Numbered from the stretch's first letter, positions 49,040 through 62,432 are shown. The stretch is DNA of 64,000 nt from Solen grandis (GCA_021229015.1 CM037782.1:44359224-44423223), one strand, 5' to 3'. Numbers and translations are program-made. The notes: generated from the sequence alone by a model not told the origin.

Positions 49040-52000
49040 TATATGAAAAAGAAAAGCTTGTTGTAAAACTAAAATAAAGAAAGTGTCTTTGAATAAATAA
49101 AAATTAAATAATCTTAAATATATGTCCGTCTAATGAAGAACGATTTTATCTGACCATACTGATTACATTTATGCACCAAAATGTTGAAATTAAAGAAAAT
49201 ACTATACAGTCATTGTATTGAACATATCATGGATACTGAAAATTTCGTATTCTTTTGCAAGGGAAGTAACTCAATTAAGGTTTGGAGAATATATTTTTGC
49301 AGTAAATGCTCTTGAAGCGTTATACTTAATGAAATGGGGCAAATCAAGCTTTATTTTCGGACTTTCCTATATTGTAGTCATATAGGTTGGACTATTTTCG
49401 CATATAGTAATCGAAAGGAAGAACTGTGTGTTGAACTGATGATTATTTTATTTAATATTCTCCATATTTTTTTAACTGTTTAGCTTTATTTATAACTTCA
49501 CTCACTGTTTTCAGAGCCGTTTATGAGAATATCAAGTTTTATATCAAGCGTAATATGCTAAAGGATTATTTCCTTTATAGTAAGAAACTAATCTAAAAGA
49601 ATATACAGTGTGGCCATACCACGTGGTACATGACGTCATTTTAAGCTTAAAGCATATTTTGCATCGATTCGAAAAAGAAAACTGCTGTAAGTATTTTATT
49701 TCTTCACCAATTTTAAAAGGGATAGAGCGCTTGCGAAACGGAAAACTGTGCCCTACATATAGTAATTCTCTTGTCAGATGTACTGTAACAGTTTTTCCTA
49801 ACATTCGGGTAAACATGATTAGCGAAGTGCTTTACGTGTTAGTAAACAAAATTTCACGAACTCGGAATCCCGAACATTGTATTGCTTTGGCTCCTCTGCT
49901 GGTAGAATTTATAAACCTCTTGCATTAATTAAATGATAAAAGTTTAAATCGCCAAAGAAAAGCTCTTAAAAAAATAAACAAAAGCAAGCATGCCAAAATG
50001 AAATATGCACCGGGCATCCACTATTTGCACGGGGCGCTCGAGGACAGTGGACGTAAACCTCGTCTCACGGAGTGATTTACCCGTGAAAATCCACACTTTA
50101 TGCTTATTAAGCAATAAAAAATTCACAAATTTGGAATAAATCATGATCTTGTCGAAAGCACGAACAAATGAAAAATGATATGAGGTTATTTTAATCTTCA
50201 CGCCTATAAAGAAGGATTCTGTTACAAAGATACCCCGAATTATTTAATGTACCATAAATTTATCCTCAGCCATTAACTCTTACGAGTCTTTAAGTAGGGG
50301 TTATTTGGAGTCTAGTAAGTATACCGTTCTTACATAGACAGAAAAAAGAATGTTATTTGTAGTTCTTAAAATATGATTCCTATGTAGGAAGCTATTTTCA
50401 ATTAAATTAGCATTTGTATTCCATCAAGTTTACCTTTTATTTTCATACAGTCAGTGTTTTTCAACACATAACTCGAGTAGTAGTAACTAAGAGATCGAGG
50501 AGTATGCTATAATAGGTTAAATGATAATAGAAATAATACTTGTTTTTTTTTTTTTTTTGTTTTATTGCGTTTTATTGTTCTCCCTCCTTATTCGGCAAAA
50601 TCTCATGTATATAGTCATGATATATTTGAGAGGGCGTTGACGTGCAAAGCAGACCAGATCTCTTTTCTGTTTGTTCAAATATATATATTTCATATTTCTT
50701 TTTATATCTTTGAGCCCCAACGATATGTAAGACATTTAATGGCTATTGCTAAATAACTGTCACTTTTTCTCTAATGCCGTCATTGCAAGTATCGTTAGGT
50801 ATACTCATTATCATTAAGCAAAATACAATATTCGGCATAGCTAAATAATTTTCCATTGTAACATATAAAACAGACTAAAACTGTTATTACGTTGGAAACG
50901 TTAGCAAAAATGTTTATAAATACCAAGATTATGGAAGGTATTGTGAATACTATATAACAAAACGGATTTAATTTATAAACTAAAAAAATATATATATAGT
51001 AAAGTCAATTAAAATGTTACCAAGCGAAACTGAAAGATCATAAAGCGCGTATATCCGATTAATATGGTGATTATCATTGTTTCCAGATCCGCTGAACTGC
51101 AAACTTCTCCGCAATAGTTACCTGAAGGCCGAGTTCACTTTTACAAATTAGGGGAATTTGTTGTCTTAAAGTAGACATACGCCTGCTTTTAATTTTAAAT
51201 TAGTTGTTATTTTAAATTAATTTAGTTGTTTTAAATCATTTTGCCAAAACGGTATTCCTAAATTGATGTGGATGTGTTAAATTTTCATTACTGTCTTACC
51301 TTTCACGTTTAAACTGAAAAAGAAACCTGTTATATCAAGTAGAAAGATATATACAACCCGCAACTCCAATTTTAAATTGGGATATCCTAACAATAAATTA
51401 TACAACTTTTGATAGCCTTGCCTTTACCCTGGCTTCATTTGCATACCAACATTTGATTGGTCGAAGAAGTAGGTCAATATCAATATTATACAGCTACGCC
51501 GAAACAGTTTTTTTTTTCATATTTCATTTTCATAGAAAATGCATTTGTTTTCAATATTACAATATTAACATACGCATATATGAGCTGTTTCTTAGTCCCT
51601 CGACCGCGAACGTGAATAAAAAAAAAATAAAAAAAAATAGCTTCATGTGCACAATTGCCAGGCGATTTACTAATCATACCCACTTTATTATACATGCTAA
51701 TTTATATTGTTGATAAAATGTGTGAAATTATAGAAATAAAAAGTATGCCATAGCTTTATTAGTTGATATATTAGAAAGTAACTATGCTGCGAAAAAAGGT
51801 ATTTTCTTTGATATATTTTCATCATCGAATCTAAATGGTCTTCGTGGACCCGTAATAACGAAAATATTACATGCGAAATATTATGAAAAACTTAAGGTTG
51901 TTGATTTCAATGATAGTATGATACTAATGAAACATCTATCACTTAGTTCAAAGATAATTAGAAATAGTTTATCCCATATATTTCCCAAAAATTGAAACTA

Positions 52001-52383
52001 TCAAGAACAGCTTCACTTGTCATTTTTATTTTTTGATAAATTCGTCAGTCTAAAGATAGGGGAGCTATTACAGTTACAGAGCTTAAATTTTAAAAAGTAA
52101 ACGACAGCATAGAGCAAGTAAGGAGCAAGACGCCAACGCGTCGCGGCAACAACTGCATTTGATTGTGGTTAAGGTTATCAAGAATCCGAGATTGAATTAA
52201 TTGTATTAGAACCAATGTTTCAGATCTATGTATTGATTCATGCACAATGCGGTTTTCTTATCCAATTTAAGTATATTCCTAGTACTAGTGCCAAGTATCA
52301 AACTCAACACAGGCTGGAATTATCACTAAGGTGATTAAATCCCAGCATCCCACCGTGTCCTTATGTGAGTAAAGGACAGGATG

Positions 52384-52705
52384 TAACGTGACGGGATGTG
52401 ACGTGACGGGATGTTGTGTGACGGGATGTAACGTGACGGGATGTGACGTGACGGGATGTTGTGTGACGGGATGTGACGTGACGGGATGTAATGTGACGGG
52501 ATGTTCGTGACGGGATGTTGTGTGACGGGATGTGACGTGACGGGATGTTGTGTGACAGGATGTAACGTGACGGGATGTGACGTGACGGGATGTAACGTGA
52601 CGGGATGTGACGTGACGGGATGTTGTGTGACGGGATGTGACGTGACGGGATGTTATGTGACGGGATGTGACGTGACGTGACGGGATGTTACGTGACGGGA
52701 GGAGC
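52384..52705. repeat. 15-bp minisatellite, about 22 units
   Basis: Units are GTGACGGGATGT plus a variable triplet (AAC, GAC, TGT, AAT, TAT, TAC; one has only TC). GAC alternates with other triplets over much of the array, hinting at a 30-bp higher-order unit. Units ending in GAC create TGACGTGACG junctions. GC-rich against its surroundings. Confidence 0.97.
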
Positions 52706-53659
52706 GTGATTCCTGTATATCCCTAACTTTTGTGAAATAGTAGTATGAAAGTAATATATTTTCATTTCATTCCCTAGGATACTGCATACATAAATGTTCG
52801 ACTTATGCCTAAGCATTGGACATCTTTGCAAGAGGCTTTGGGCTCGAAACCCATCATCAGAAAGATTTTCTTTTGCTTCTATTACATTTTCATCCGTTGT
52901 GTTCTTTTTCGCTGGCAAACATATTTAAAGCTCGTAAATTTATCGACAAATTAACTTAATTAAATTATACATTCAGCAGGATTGTAATGTATTTAAAAAT
53001 AGTAATCGGTTAACTTAGTGTGCGCGAGCTATAGTTTGTTGTTTTATAATATCGAACGTTTATTTATTTTTTTACAACATGCATGTTTTTGTATGTTTTT
53101 GTATACAAGTCATGTATCACTTTTATTACAAAAATACATATACCTTTGCTTAAATCAGTTGTTACATTTGTAAAGATTAAATATATAAAACGTGTATATA
53201 TATTTTTCAATTACGCTGAATATATTTTTTATATATATTTTCCTGTTAATTTTAACTTTTTTATTGTGAAAAAAAAAAAAAAAAATATCCTTTGTTTTTA
53301 TTTATTTAAAACGTTAAGTAAACAAATAATCTAGATAGCTGATTATCAAGCTTTTCTGTAAGGATATTTCACTTTTGAATCTACAGCGCTTTATTTGTTG
53401 TAAGTCCGTGCAAATAAATCAGTATGGTTAAGTAAACGAAAAATCTAGATAGCTGATTATCAAGCTTTTCTGTATCTTTTTTAAATATTGTACCCATTGA
53501 TTGATATTTACCAGTTTCCAGTGTGGATAGCCATTCCTTAGTGGTCACGTGTATCAGATGCGCAACATGTATAAGTAATTAAAGTAAGTATATACTTATT
53601 TATTTAAGAAGTAAATTAATTTCATGAACACATATGCCTTTTACATAAATATATGAACT

Positions 53660-53840
53660 TTTACTAGAAGAGAAATAGTTTTCTGTTGGGTTATGCTCTG
53701 TTTCCTACCTTGCATACATGCAGCTTGACCGGAAAGTATTTTGGGCACTGCGAACAAACGCGCTAAAACTCGGCAATGCATCTCTCGGTTGCTGGGGATA
53801 AAATTCCCGCCCGTAATAATTGCAAAAATAACTGCAATTT
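53660..53840. other. Unclassified, locally GC-richer segment
   Basis: Open frames run on both strands (53641-53868 minus, 53741-54076 plus), with a GTAGGAA donor-like site on the minus strand near 53710. No acceptor, start or family resemblance supports an exon. Confidence 0.25.
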
Positions 53841-54867
53841 TGCTGTTCGCTATTTGGTCTACAGTCATTATCGTAGAACATGTCTGGAGCAGTCAGGAAA
53901 ATTATAAATCCAAATATCGCAATGTATCACACAGAAGTGTCATTATCACAATTCATATCTTAATTAATTTCTTCTTATGTATATATATATATCTGTTTTT
54001 ACATATTAACATTTCTTTCCCAGTCTATAATATCAAAAAATACACCAATCCATATTATTTTAATATTTTCCTATAATGTGACCAGCTGTCAACGACTCCG
54101 AAAAGCTTTCTGACGTCGAAAGTAATAGAGCCTATCATTTCTAAAGGCCATCAAATAATTCGACTCCTGACACAGTGTGTCTGATAGCATCGACAGTATA
54201 TACAAGTAAAAGCAAAACTATGCATTCATTTACTCAGATTTATAACCGTATTGAGCAGGACTTCGGGCCATTCGAATATACACTCGGGTAATTCCGTGAC
54301 CATTCTATAATTATCTCTTTATCTTTATGCTTTACACAGCATTTGCAAATTTAAATATTTAGTAAACGTACAAAGGGAGTTGTATATTGAAGCTTTAAAT
54401 ATTCTTTTTGCGTCGATTTACGTAGAAACAATTCCTTACAACTTTTAATGTCCCTAAGTTGGACCAGTACTTGGCGCATGGTAGACTGCATTGAAGACTA
54501 TATACATATGGAAAGGAAAGGTGTACTACACATATTGATAGCATCGTGGTATGAAAATAATGTGTAGTAACGGTAATTATAATAAAGCGACATGCCATAA
54601 TGTCCTTGAGTCATTACTTGCATGAACCGTCTGCGAGCCGTTCTTAACGCCTCCACCCTCAGCAAAAAGTAAGTTTTTTTTTCAAACTCGACCCGTGCAA
54701 TATTCTTGGGTATTTTGGGTATTCGTGCGAGAGCTTTGAATACCCTGGAATTTATTTTCTGGATTATGTTAATGAAAAAATGTCATCATCATATCATCAT
54801 CATCATCACCTAGCGGATTCTATACATGTATATCCTTATTACCACCATTCAGAAAAATGGGTGAGAG

Positions 54868-54892
54868 AGAGAGAGAGAGAGAAGAAATAGTA
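54868..54892. repeat. (GA)n microsatellite
   Basis: About 11 GA units. Confidence 0.9.
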
Positions 54893-57624
54893 CGGAAAAG
54901 ATGTTTATTTTCAGACGCCCTAACCAATTTGTGTTAAGATTTTCTAGCTTTATTTTCAGCAAAAAAGTGCAACAGAAATGTTATATAAAAACAAGATGTC
55001 AGCTGATTACAATAAACCGCATTTTTTGACCCAATAAACCCGTAAAAGTATTGGATTCAACCACTCGCGAAACCCTCGGACAAAACAGTCGTGTGGTTTG
55101 GAAAAAATATACATTGTATATAGTTAACAAATGATTTCCCCTGATTAAGCAACTGCAATCAAAATAATAAATTTAATTGTAATGAAGTGAATTTCGGACT
55201 ATTTTCTGACATGTTTGGTGCTATTTTTAAGAGCATTAAATGGGAAAATTAACATTTTTATGGTATTTGCTCCATGTGTGACCATTTATGCATTACGACT
55301 GAAAATAACCCCAGATTAGTTATAAATAATTATGCAATAGTCAATAGCTGACCTTTCGTCTTCCATTTCCATGACGACCTCAAGAAGTTTAACTAAGAAC
55401 ACATCCATACGTGTCGTGCCAGTGTCTCCAGGATGACCAACTGAGCCCCAGACAACTAGTGCCCTCATTCGAATACAATCATTGTTATCTCAAAAACATC
55501 TCCTCCAATCCATATCCTACCTTCCCAGTAAAAAAACTATATTTTAAACACCTATGGAGCAAACAGGTCATTGGTCAAAGGCCATATCCAATATAAGGTT
55601 CTATTACGGATGCTGCATTATTCATGAGAGTGAATTTATGAATAATATATATATCAACCTCAGTATTCTTTTAAATGCTAATGACTAGTACCCATGTACC
55701 ACTAAAGCAACTGTAGAAGAGAGATATATAGTTGAGAGTCGATGGGAGAATCGCTAGATTTTTTTACAGTATGTTGCCAAAACCTGATAAGATAAAACTG
55801 CCACCGATATTGTTTGAAATTGTCGTGGTAAAAGAAACGAATAACAATGGTGCTCAAGGGAGAGCATAAATGTAAAAGTACAGGGCATGGTGAAATTAGA
55901 TGATGAATGATTATAGATGAATTATACACTAATATGAAAAGAGCAGTTAAATATAAAATATACGAGGGACGGTTTCCGTCAAAATATTATCTTTATACGA
56001 AATATTCTAATTTATCAAAGGTTAACTCAAGAAATTCTAAAAAAAAGTGCAAATAAATATTTGATTTGCTAAATATTTCCCAAAAGAAAATGTAAAATGC
56101 GTGACGCTCTCTGGTCAACGTTCTGTTTCAAACAATTTAGGCTGAAAAAAATTCTATATCACCATTTAATTTAATTAATTCAATGAATGAATTCTAATAA
56201 ATACGCGGCTTAATTTGCTTAAGAAGGTCTGTTACATTTTGTTCTTTTAGTCAAATACACTTTCCTTTTTAAACTTTATAATATTTGGTATACTGATTAT
56301 TGTATAACCAAAATGATGTACATTATTTTAAAAGTATAGATATTTTAGGGAAATATTGGCAGCAGAAAGAATTGATCGATGCATTTACATAACAAAACAT
56401 TGACTGTATGCCTTTGAAACCGTTTGTATTCTCTTGGCAACAGAATTTAAAAAAGTAACAATCGTATTGTATTGTTTTATTACTAATACAATTATTTTCA
56501 TTGTTTCATGCCCTGTGCATGCCCTGTGTATGGGCATCACGCCATCGTTATCTGCCAAGAGACGTCCAAAATGAAAAAACGAAAAAACAAACTTGATTTA
56601 TATTTTTAAATTCAAATGTAACGTTCTTCAATGTTGTTCTTAACGTTAGTGATTATTTTAGTAGAAGAATGCTCGTATATACATAATTCCACGATTTATT
56701 ATTATTTATTTTCTTTAATCATTCCCATTTATGCTATATCATAATGAATATTAATCTTAATAATTCTGCATATTAAATATTTGATGCTTATTAAACAAAT
56801 TCATTCGTATGCGACTTGGTGTGAACAACAGGGCTTCCATAATAAAAGCACTCGCAGAAATAATCAGCTAGGCAGATTTCTTTTATCATACATGTGTATC
56901 TTTTGGAAATGTTGAAGATGAAAGAAGACTAAATGGTACAGGTATTAACTTTGTCATTCACCAATGTCTATTATGGAGTCTTTCCAGCTTATTAACAAAA
57001 TAATTATTGGAAATCCGGCAAATTAAATGCCTTTTGCCATTTGCACTATATATTATAGCAAAAACAGTTCAGAAAATGAAACATGCATTAAAATATATAT
57101 ACACAAATATAATATATGATACCTAAGATATAATATTTTGAACAACAAGAGGCAGCTGATAAATTAAGACTACTTTGTCTGATACACGTGACTTCTTTTA
57201 TATAATTAGCGGAATTAACATGCCTTTTGAGATTTGATAAATTTAGAATATTTTAACAGATTTAAATGATTTTAAAAGATAGGCCATGAAACATTACAAA
57301 GATATTTTGAACGACTATTCGAATATACTTGTACTTTACAGCGTAAAAGAAAGTGATATTCATTTACAACATTATGGTTACAGCATCTACACATTCTTAA
57401 GTCTATTTGAAGACTGTTAATTGGCCTTGTTCAATATTAGGACGACAATCTAAAGCGCGCAAGAAAATGTATCCTTATCATCTTTTAATTGAAATCTATA
57501 CTCTTCATAATAAAAGTCTTAAGTTTATGATTTTTGTTTTTTTTTTTTTTAAGATTTTTTTCTTGGGAAAATTATAGAGGTGAAAACAGAATAAAAAGAC
57601 ATATAGAAGATGAAACGCTGGGTC

Positions 57625-57815
57625 GGTGAAATGGAGTGCGTGGAAGAGTGGTGAATGACACTGGCTTTCCTTACTAAGCCTTCTCAACTGCGGGTTCGAG
57701 TCTCGGTATTGCCATTCTTTCAATTCCATGTGAGTCATCGTCGAGCACCCCTTGTGAAATAACTTCAGGTGTCGTTGGAGGTGGTGATGTTTTCGCGCCC
57801 CAATAATATCATCGT
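57625..57815 (+). mobile_element. SINE family 4 copy
   Basis: 'gcgtggaagagtggtgaatgac' (A-box region) and GCGGGTTCGAGTCTCGG (B box) form a tRNA-like head on the plus strand. A non-tRNA body follows ('ccatgtgagtcatcgtcgagc', 'tggaggtggtgatgttttcg'). Confidence 0.55.
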
Positions 57816-58482
57816 GTATCTTCGAAAATTTATGGGATATTTATGAGCGAAGTGGAATCAGAGAAATAGATTTGAACTTCTGTATGTATATTGTCGATCG
57901 TCTGTAAAAATGCTCGACGTTTGTTCACCATTCTTCTGAACTACGGTGGGTTATCGAAGTTTAAACATGGCGCGATTTTAGCAACTTATTATAAACGTTG
58001 ACATTGTTAGCCTGATTACCTATTGCCCTTTCGACAAATTGAAACTGGACACAACTGTTGATCAAAAGGCCGACATTAATAGTGTACAGTATTTGCACAC
58101 GGGTCTTTTTTGGCAAAATCCTAAGACTTAAGGCCTAAGGCTTAAAGCCGACATGAACAATGGTCTTAAGTATGTAGTGCACATTAACGTTGTAACGTCT
58201 GGTCGGTCCGTCAGGGCGGGGTCCTTTCTACATTTCTGTATCTGATTTACATTGACTAAATATTTGTTGAATTAGAAAACAGCAACAACCGATGCACGAT
58301 ACAGTCGCTTAAAGATATATTCGGCTCAACTTTCAAATGAATATTGAATTTGAAAAATCTTCTCTTTTTGAAACGTTTAAGCAGTAAAACGATATCTGTG
58401 TAAATGTACTAGAAGCAGACACCTGTGACACGAGTTTAACGAAACATTAATACGAGAGGTTAGGGAAATGTATCTTCCATTA

Positions 58483-58643
58483 TCATTATTATTATTATTA
58501 ATTATGCATACAGTACCGTTCACGGGACAAAAGGTCAGCGATACAAAGAAGATGTAAAACATTTTGACAGCGACGGAAAAAATCTGTGTAAGGGAGAAAG
58601 AAACATTAAAGCCCGTATTATTATTATTATTATTATTATTATT
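58483..58643. repeat. Two (TTA)n microsatellites
   Basis: Perfect ATT/TTA tracts at about 58483-58500 and 58617-58643. Confidence 0.9.
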
Positions 58644-58849
58644 TTATATGAAATATGTGATTGCACGAGGAGTTTCTGGCACCTTTGTTATTTGAAATTA
58701 CAAAATAAACATGAGGAATTGGAAGCATTTATGCCTTACTTTGTTGAAGCAATTGACAATACATGTACCAAAGACCTAAACCAACAGATTCGCTACTCAA
58801 ATAAATTCGTGAAGGAATTCTCGTCTACTCTCGGCACGACCTCGATATT

Positions 58850-58960
58850 ATAAGAAAAGGCCGGTGTGCTTGTACTTTCGAAAAAGGAATTAACTACTGC
58901 ACGGAGTTGTGTTCCGACGCCATTCGAAACTGATCGACACCTTTCTGGTTATTATTATCC
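58850..58960 (+). repeat. Dispersed ~110-bp repeat, copy 1
   Basis: 'cttgtactttcgaaaaaggaa' and 'gcacggagttgtgttc(c/a)gacgcca' match 61930-62050. The tRNA-like segment follows directly here but not at the other copy. Confidence 0.6.
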
Positions 58961-58975
58961 ATTAAGATGTGTAAG

Positions 58976-59060
58976 CGGGCGGGTTACTCAGTCGGTACAG
59001 CATTCGCCAAATAAGCGAAAGGCCGCGGGTTCGAGTCCCGGTCAGGCTGCACATTTTTCT
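58976..59060 (+). mobile_element. tRNA-derived SINE head / tRNA pseudogene (family 5)
   Basis: GGTTACTCAGTCGG (D-arm/A box), an anticodon stem TTCGC/GCGAA with loop CAAATAA, and GCGGGTTCGAGTCCCGG (T-arm) are present. The acceptor stem pairs poorly and U33 is replaced by A, so it is not a functional tRNA. It continues into 'gctgcacatttttctcattatg', the likely SINE body. Confidence 0.55.
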
Positions 59061-60489
59061 CATTATGTGACATTTATATTAAATACGTTTTGCCTTTACA
59101 CCGAACTCTCGTTCTGTCGCGCACCTCCGAAAATTCGCGCCGAGATAATACAATATTTCGCCGAGTAGATTATCTCTTGGTTTAGGTCTTTGACAAAACC
59201 AAAGAAACACGCAAAACTGAAGCCCCGCATGGTTGTCTTTTGAAAACAAATTGTAATGCTACCACAGTCCCCCACAGCTAAATTTAATTCAAGACGTTAC
59301 GAGTGTTTCCGAATACCATCGGATTGTTTTCGACTTTATCAGACATTCTTCGTGTGTACTCGTCAGTTAAAAGTCGTTTTTTATTATTATGACTTTCGTT
59401 ATGGTCATATAACTTTGTCTGTTTCAATCTTTCGACATTTCTTGAAAGATAAATGTTGCCAGCAATTTTTTTATACAGTGTTTCATGATACAACTTTCTG
59501 TCAAAATTGGTTGGGATAAATGTTAGAGCGAATACATTTTTAAGGGGGATAATCCGTCACTCATAGATAAGCCATCACCCACTTCGCTCACGCGAAACTT
59601 ACAGATAGTTTGTAGACTGGTTCCCTGTTATCCTCAATATTAAGGATAACTTAATATAAGGGAAAGGTACACCAGACAAGAACTAGACTAGAAAAACTTA
59701 TTGGAACAAAAGTCCCTGATTTCAACATTACATCGTTAAGAACCTACCTCTACTAGATCTGACATGTGCAAAGCTATGGTCGGTTTCCACAAATTAAATT
59801 ATGATATTGTCATAAAGAAAGTATCCTAGATTCTGATTTAAAAGGGCATGCTTGAATAACTGTCACCAACCTGGTTAAAATTGTGTTTTTAATATTGTCG
59901 TTTGTTCCGTTATTGCCAACTTTGCATGTGGTCATCAATATATTTCTCGGTGACCGGTGGTCTTTAGAAAAGTAAAGACATTTATGCTTAAGGTAAATTA
60001 AATAGGCAGATGCATCCACCAAGACAGAAACAGCATGTGTAAGATTAACTGTCAACTTGTAATACTCAATCATATTTTAGGTTGAACAAAAGAACTAGTC
60101 GTAGAGGATATTTAATATGAAAATACTGTCCTCAGTTTCGACTCTGTTTAATCTTCAAATTCTGGGAAACATGAAGACTTTGAGTTTTAAATGCCGTTCT
60201 CCTTAATCATCCTTACCTTAACTCAAATAGATAGTTCATTTTATTACAAAATATACATTTAGTAAATTCAATCCGATCGTTAAACTTGCTACAAAAGTTC
60301 AGGTAGACAAATATAGATATGAAATGGAATTCTTTTTGCATCTCGGAAAATTAAAAAAAGGTTAAATAAACCGATACACACTGAATTAAAAAAGTGTGTT
60401 TTATGTGTGTTTTGATGCCCTTAACTTAGATATGGATCATAGATGATAGCAATATGAGAGCAGAAACTACAGTTAAAATAAAGACTTAC

Positions 60490-60559
60490 TCATAAATGCT
60501 GAATAGGGAGACGATGTCTATGTGAGATTCGAGCCAGTCGTGAAGGCCATCCTCAATAT
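60490..60559 (-). CDS. Internal coding exon, upstream partner of the 15-kb exon
   Basis: On the minus strand a 70-nt open block sits between an acceptor (GTGTTTGTTTCAG) and a consensus donor (TGA|GTAAGT). It has 2 nt completing a previous codon, 22 codons (IEDGLHDWLESHIDIVSLFS..., ending Ile-Tyr) and a final GA. GA plus the first base A of the exon at 15306 makes Glu, so the two join in frame across about 45.2 kb. The peptide looks like an amphipathic helix with alternating acidic and large hydrophobic residues. Because it starts mid-codon and lacks a start, at least one more 5' exon must lie beyond 60559; none was recognised up to 64000. The family is not recognised. Confidence 0.8.
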
Positions 60560-60951
60560 CTGAAACAAACACGGTTACGCAATTTAAGACGAGCCAGTGA
60601 ACGTAAAAATTCAAATTGAAATTGTATATCTGCAACTATAAATCAATGAAGACATTTTGAAAAAGAAAATGAATATATTAGAGAGAGAGAGAGAGTCTGA
60701 ATTTTTATCAGTAAATAGAAAAAGGAAAGCAAAATCTAATTCAAATACACGTTTATCTCCGAAAATTGAATTAATCTAATATACATCTTAATATTTAAAA
60801 CACGTCGGATTTTGAAAAGGGCTAATGTCCTTTATGGGTTAACATCTGACATATTACATACATAAAGGTAGTATTCTAGATGAGAAATACTATTTATAGT
60901 AACATTTTGGGTAGCATATCCGACGGTGACCCGTGAGACTAATGATTGATT

Positions 60952-61090
60952 TGTGGAAAGCATGTGTGCACAAAAACATTACGAATACGAATATCTAGAG
61001 TGAGAGCTTATTTTGTTCTGTGTAGGGAAAACATTTTTTAAGAATTTGAAGTTGTTCTTCTACATCTTTCGTGCACACATGCTTTCCACA
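60952..61090. repeat. Perfect 20-bp inverted repeat (~99-nt loop)
   Basis: TGTGGAAAGCATGTGTGCAC at 60952-60971 and its exact reverse complement at 61071-61090. The arms themselves contain the near-palindrome GTGTGCAC. No matching target duplication is obvious. Possibly a fold-back MITE core. Confidence 0.85.
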
Positions 61091-61375
61091 GTCGTGTCTC
61101 ATCCAAGTATTTTCGAAGTCTGACGAGCCATTGTCGGAAATTCTAGCCAATTACAAAATATATACAAAGGTGGCATTTTATCATCCATCCAAGGTAATGT
61201 ATTCTAAATTAATGCAAAGTTAGTGGATATCGAATATGTGGTCATTAATACGATTTAGGTAACTTTATAATCATGTTAAATTGAGTAGCATTTCTGGTAT
61301 TTATTATATTTAAATTATTATGAGTGAGAAATATAAAGCCTTTAAGAAAATATGATTAAAAAAATAAATTACATT

Positions 61376-61393
61376 TGTTGTTGTTGTTGTTGT
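61376..61393. repeat. (TTG)n microsatellite
   Basis: Six perfect units, adjoining the SINE fragment at 61397. Confidence 0.9.
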
Positions 61394-61396
61394 ATT

Positions 61397-61456
61397 GGAG
61401 TTTACCGTCGCTGCGATAGTATTTCAATCATATAGCGACGTCCAGCTTATTACATT
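61397..61456 (-). repeat. SINE family 2 3' fragment
   Basis: 'gagtttaccgtcgctgcgat' to 'gacgtccagcttattac' matches 24362-24420. Confidence 0.7.
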
Positions 61457-61929
61457 TGTAGATGAACAATCCAGGTACTCTATACCGATTTTTTTTTTTT
61501 TTTTTTTTTGACAGAGGTTTCATGCAAGTGCGTCATTGCTAAACGTTAGGGGCCCTCAATATAATTACTGACTCAGATAAAGTGCAAATTAAACCAGTGC
61601 AATGTTATGATCCGGCCATCGTCCTCTTGAGATGTTTTATGAAACTTTAAGAGCTCATGAATAAAAAAATGCGCCGGGCTTTATGTGGAACAAGGGCAAA
61701 TAGTTGCTGATGGAGATAAAATCACTGAAACTAAATACGACGGGAAAAAAAGACATCGTTTATCGAGCGCATTTGTCTAAGATCAGCGATATAATTTATA
61801 CGTTTATCTAGAATAAAGTTGTGAAAAATGTTTGCAAACTCTTTAAAGTTTGCGAAAGACTTTAACCCAGAGATAAGCAACTCTGATGTGTTAAAAGGAA
61901 ATATCTTTTTAGACTCGCCTTCACCGCAA

Positions 61930-62050
61930 TATTGTGAGGAAAATTGGGCCGCTTGTACTTTCGAATTTAAAGGAAGTAACTGCTGCACGGAGTTGTGTTC
62001 AGACGCCATACGAAAGTGGTAAACAACATTCTGGCTAGCTTTATCGATTA
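61930..62050 (+). repeat. Dispersed ~110-bp repeat, copy 2
   Basis: See 58850-58960. The opposed ORFs across it (61731-62009 minus, 61828-62022 plus) do not resemble known proteins. Confidence 0.55.
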
Positions 62051-62432
62051 AGTATGTGCGATGTTTAAACAGTCAAAAACCACGATGATCATCTACAGCA
62101 TGAGGTACACGTGAAGAGCATGGTATATGGTCCTAAGACAACTTCAAAACTGACTGTAAGGTACTGGTTGCATTCGGCAGATATAAGGCCCTTACTACTG
62201 ATAAGCTCTGGAAGGGGAATTTTTCAGGAAGGAAATATTTCAATTAATAAAAAGGATGATCTTTGCCAATACTTCGGCAAATATTGCCTATATGACGAAC
62301 AAGTGAAAATAATGCTCCAGTATATACTTTATGTTGTCTACTGTCGCATTTTTTTAAATGCATTTTCCTCTTCATAACGGCATTTTCTTGTAAGGAGTGA
62401 CTTTATTTACGAGGATCTAAGTATAAGCATAT

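Larger units (their letters stand above)
15307..60489 (-). other. Inferred ~45-kb intron (22.2 kb for the internal-promoter isoform)
   Basis: This is the interval between the two phase-matched exons. It contains no other ORF that I can support as host coding sequence apart from 37547-37611. The long gene-free stretches (for example 17130-17890, 19700-21960, 22200-24360, 24600-26450, 27980-29510, 33870-36030, 38180-39570, 40980-44090, 46230-48550, 49040-52380 and 52710-57600) are AT-rich DNA with only short microsatellites or unplaced repeat debris. Undetected micro-exons of a length divisible by three cannot be excluded. Confidence 0.6.

Noticed and set aside
52384..52705. CRISPR-like array
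   Set aside because: The repeat is 12 bp with 3-nt 'spacers', no cas genes, and the genome is clearly eukaryotic; it is a minisatellite.
53641..53868. Possible coding exon on the minus strand
   Set aside because: A donor-like site exists, but no acceptor or start fits, the peptide is unfamiliar, and phase could not be linked to the known exons.
58976..59060. Candidate functional tRNA gene
   Set aside because: Acceptor stem pairs poorly, U33 is replaced by A, and the sequence continues into a repeat body; a tRNA-derived SINE head fits better.
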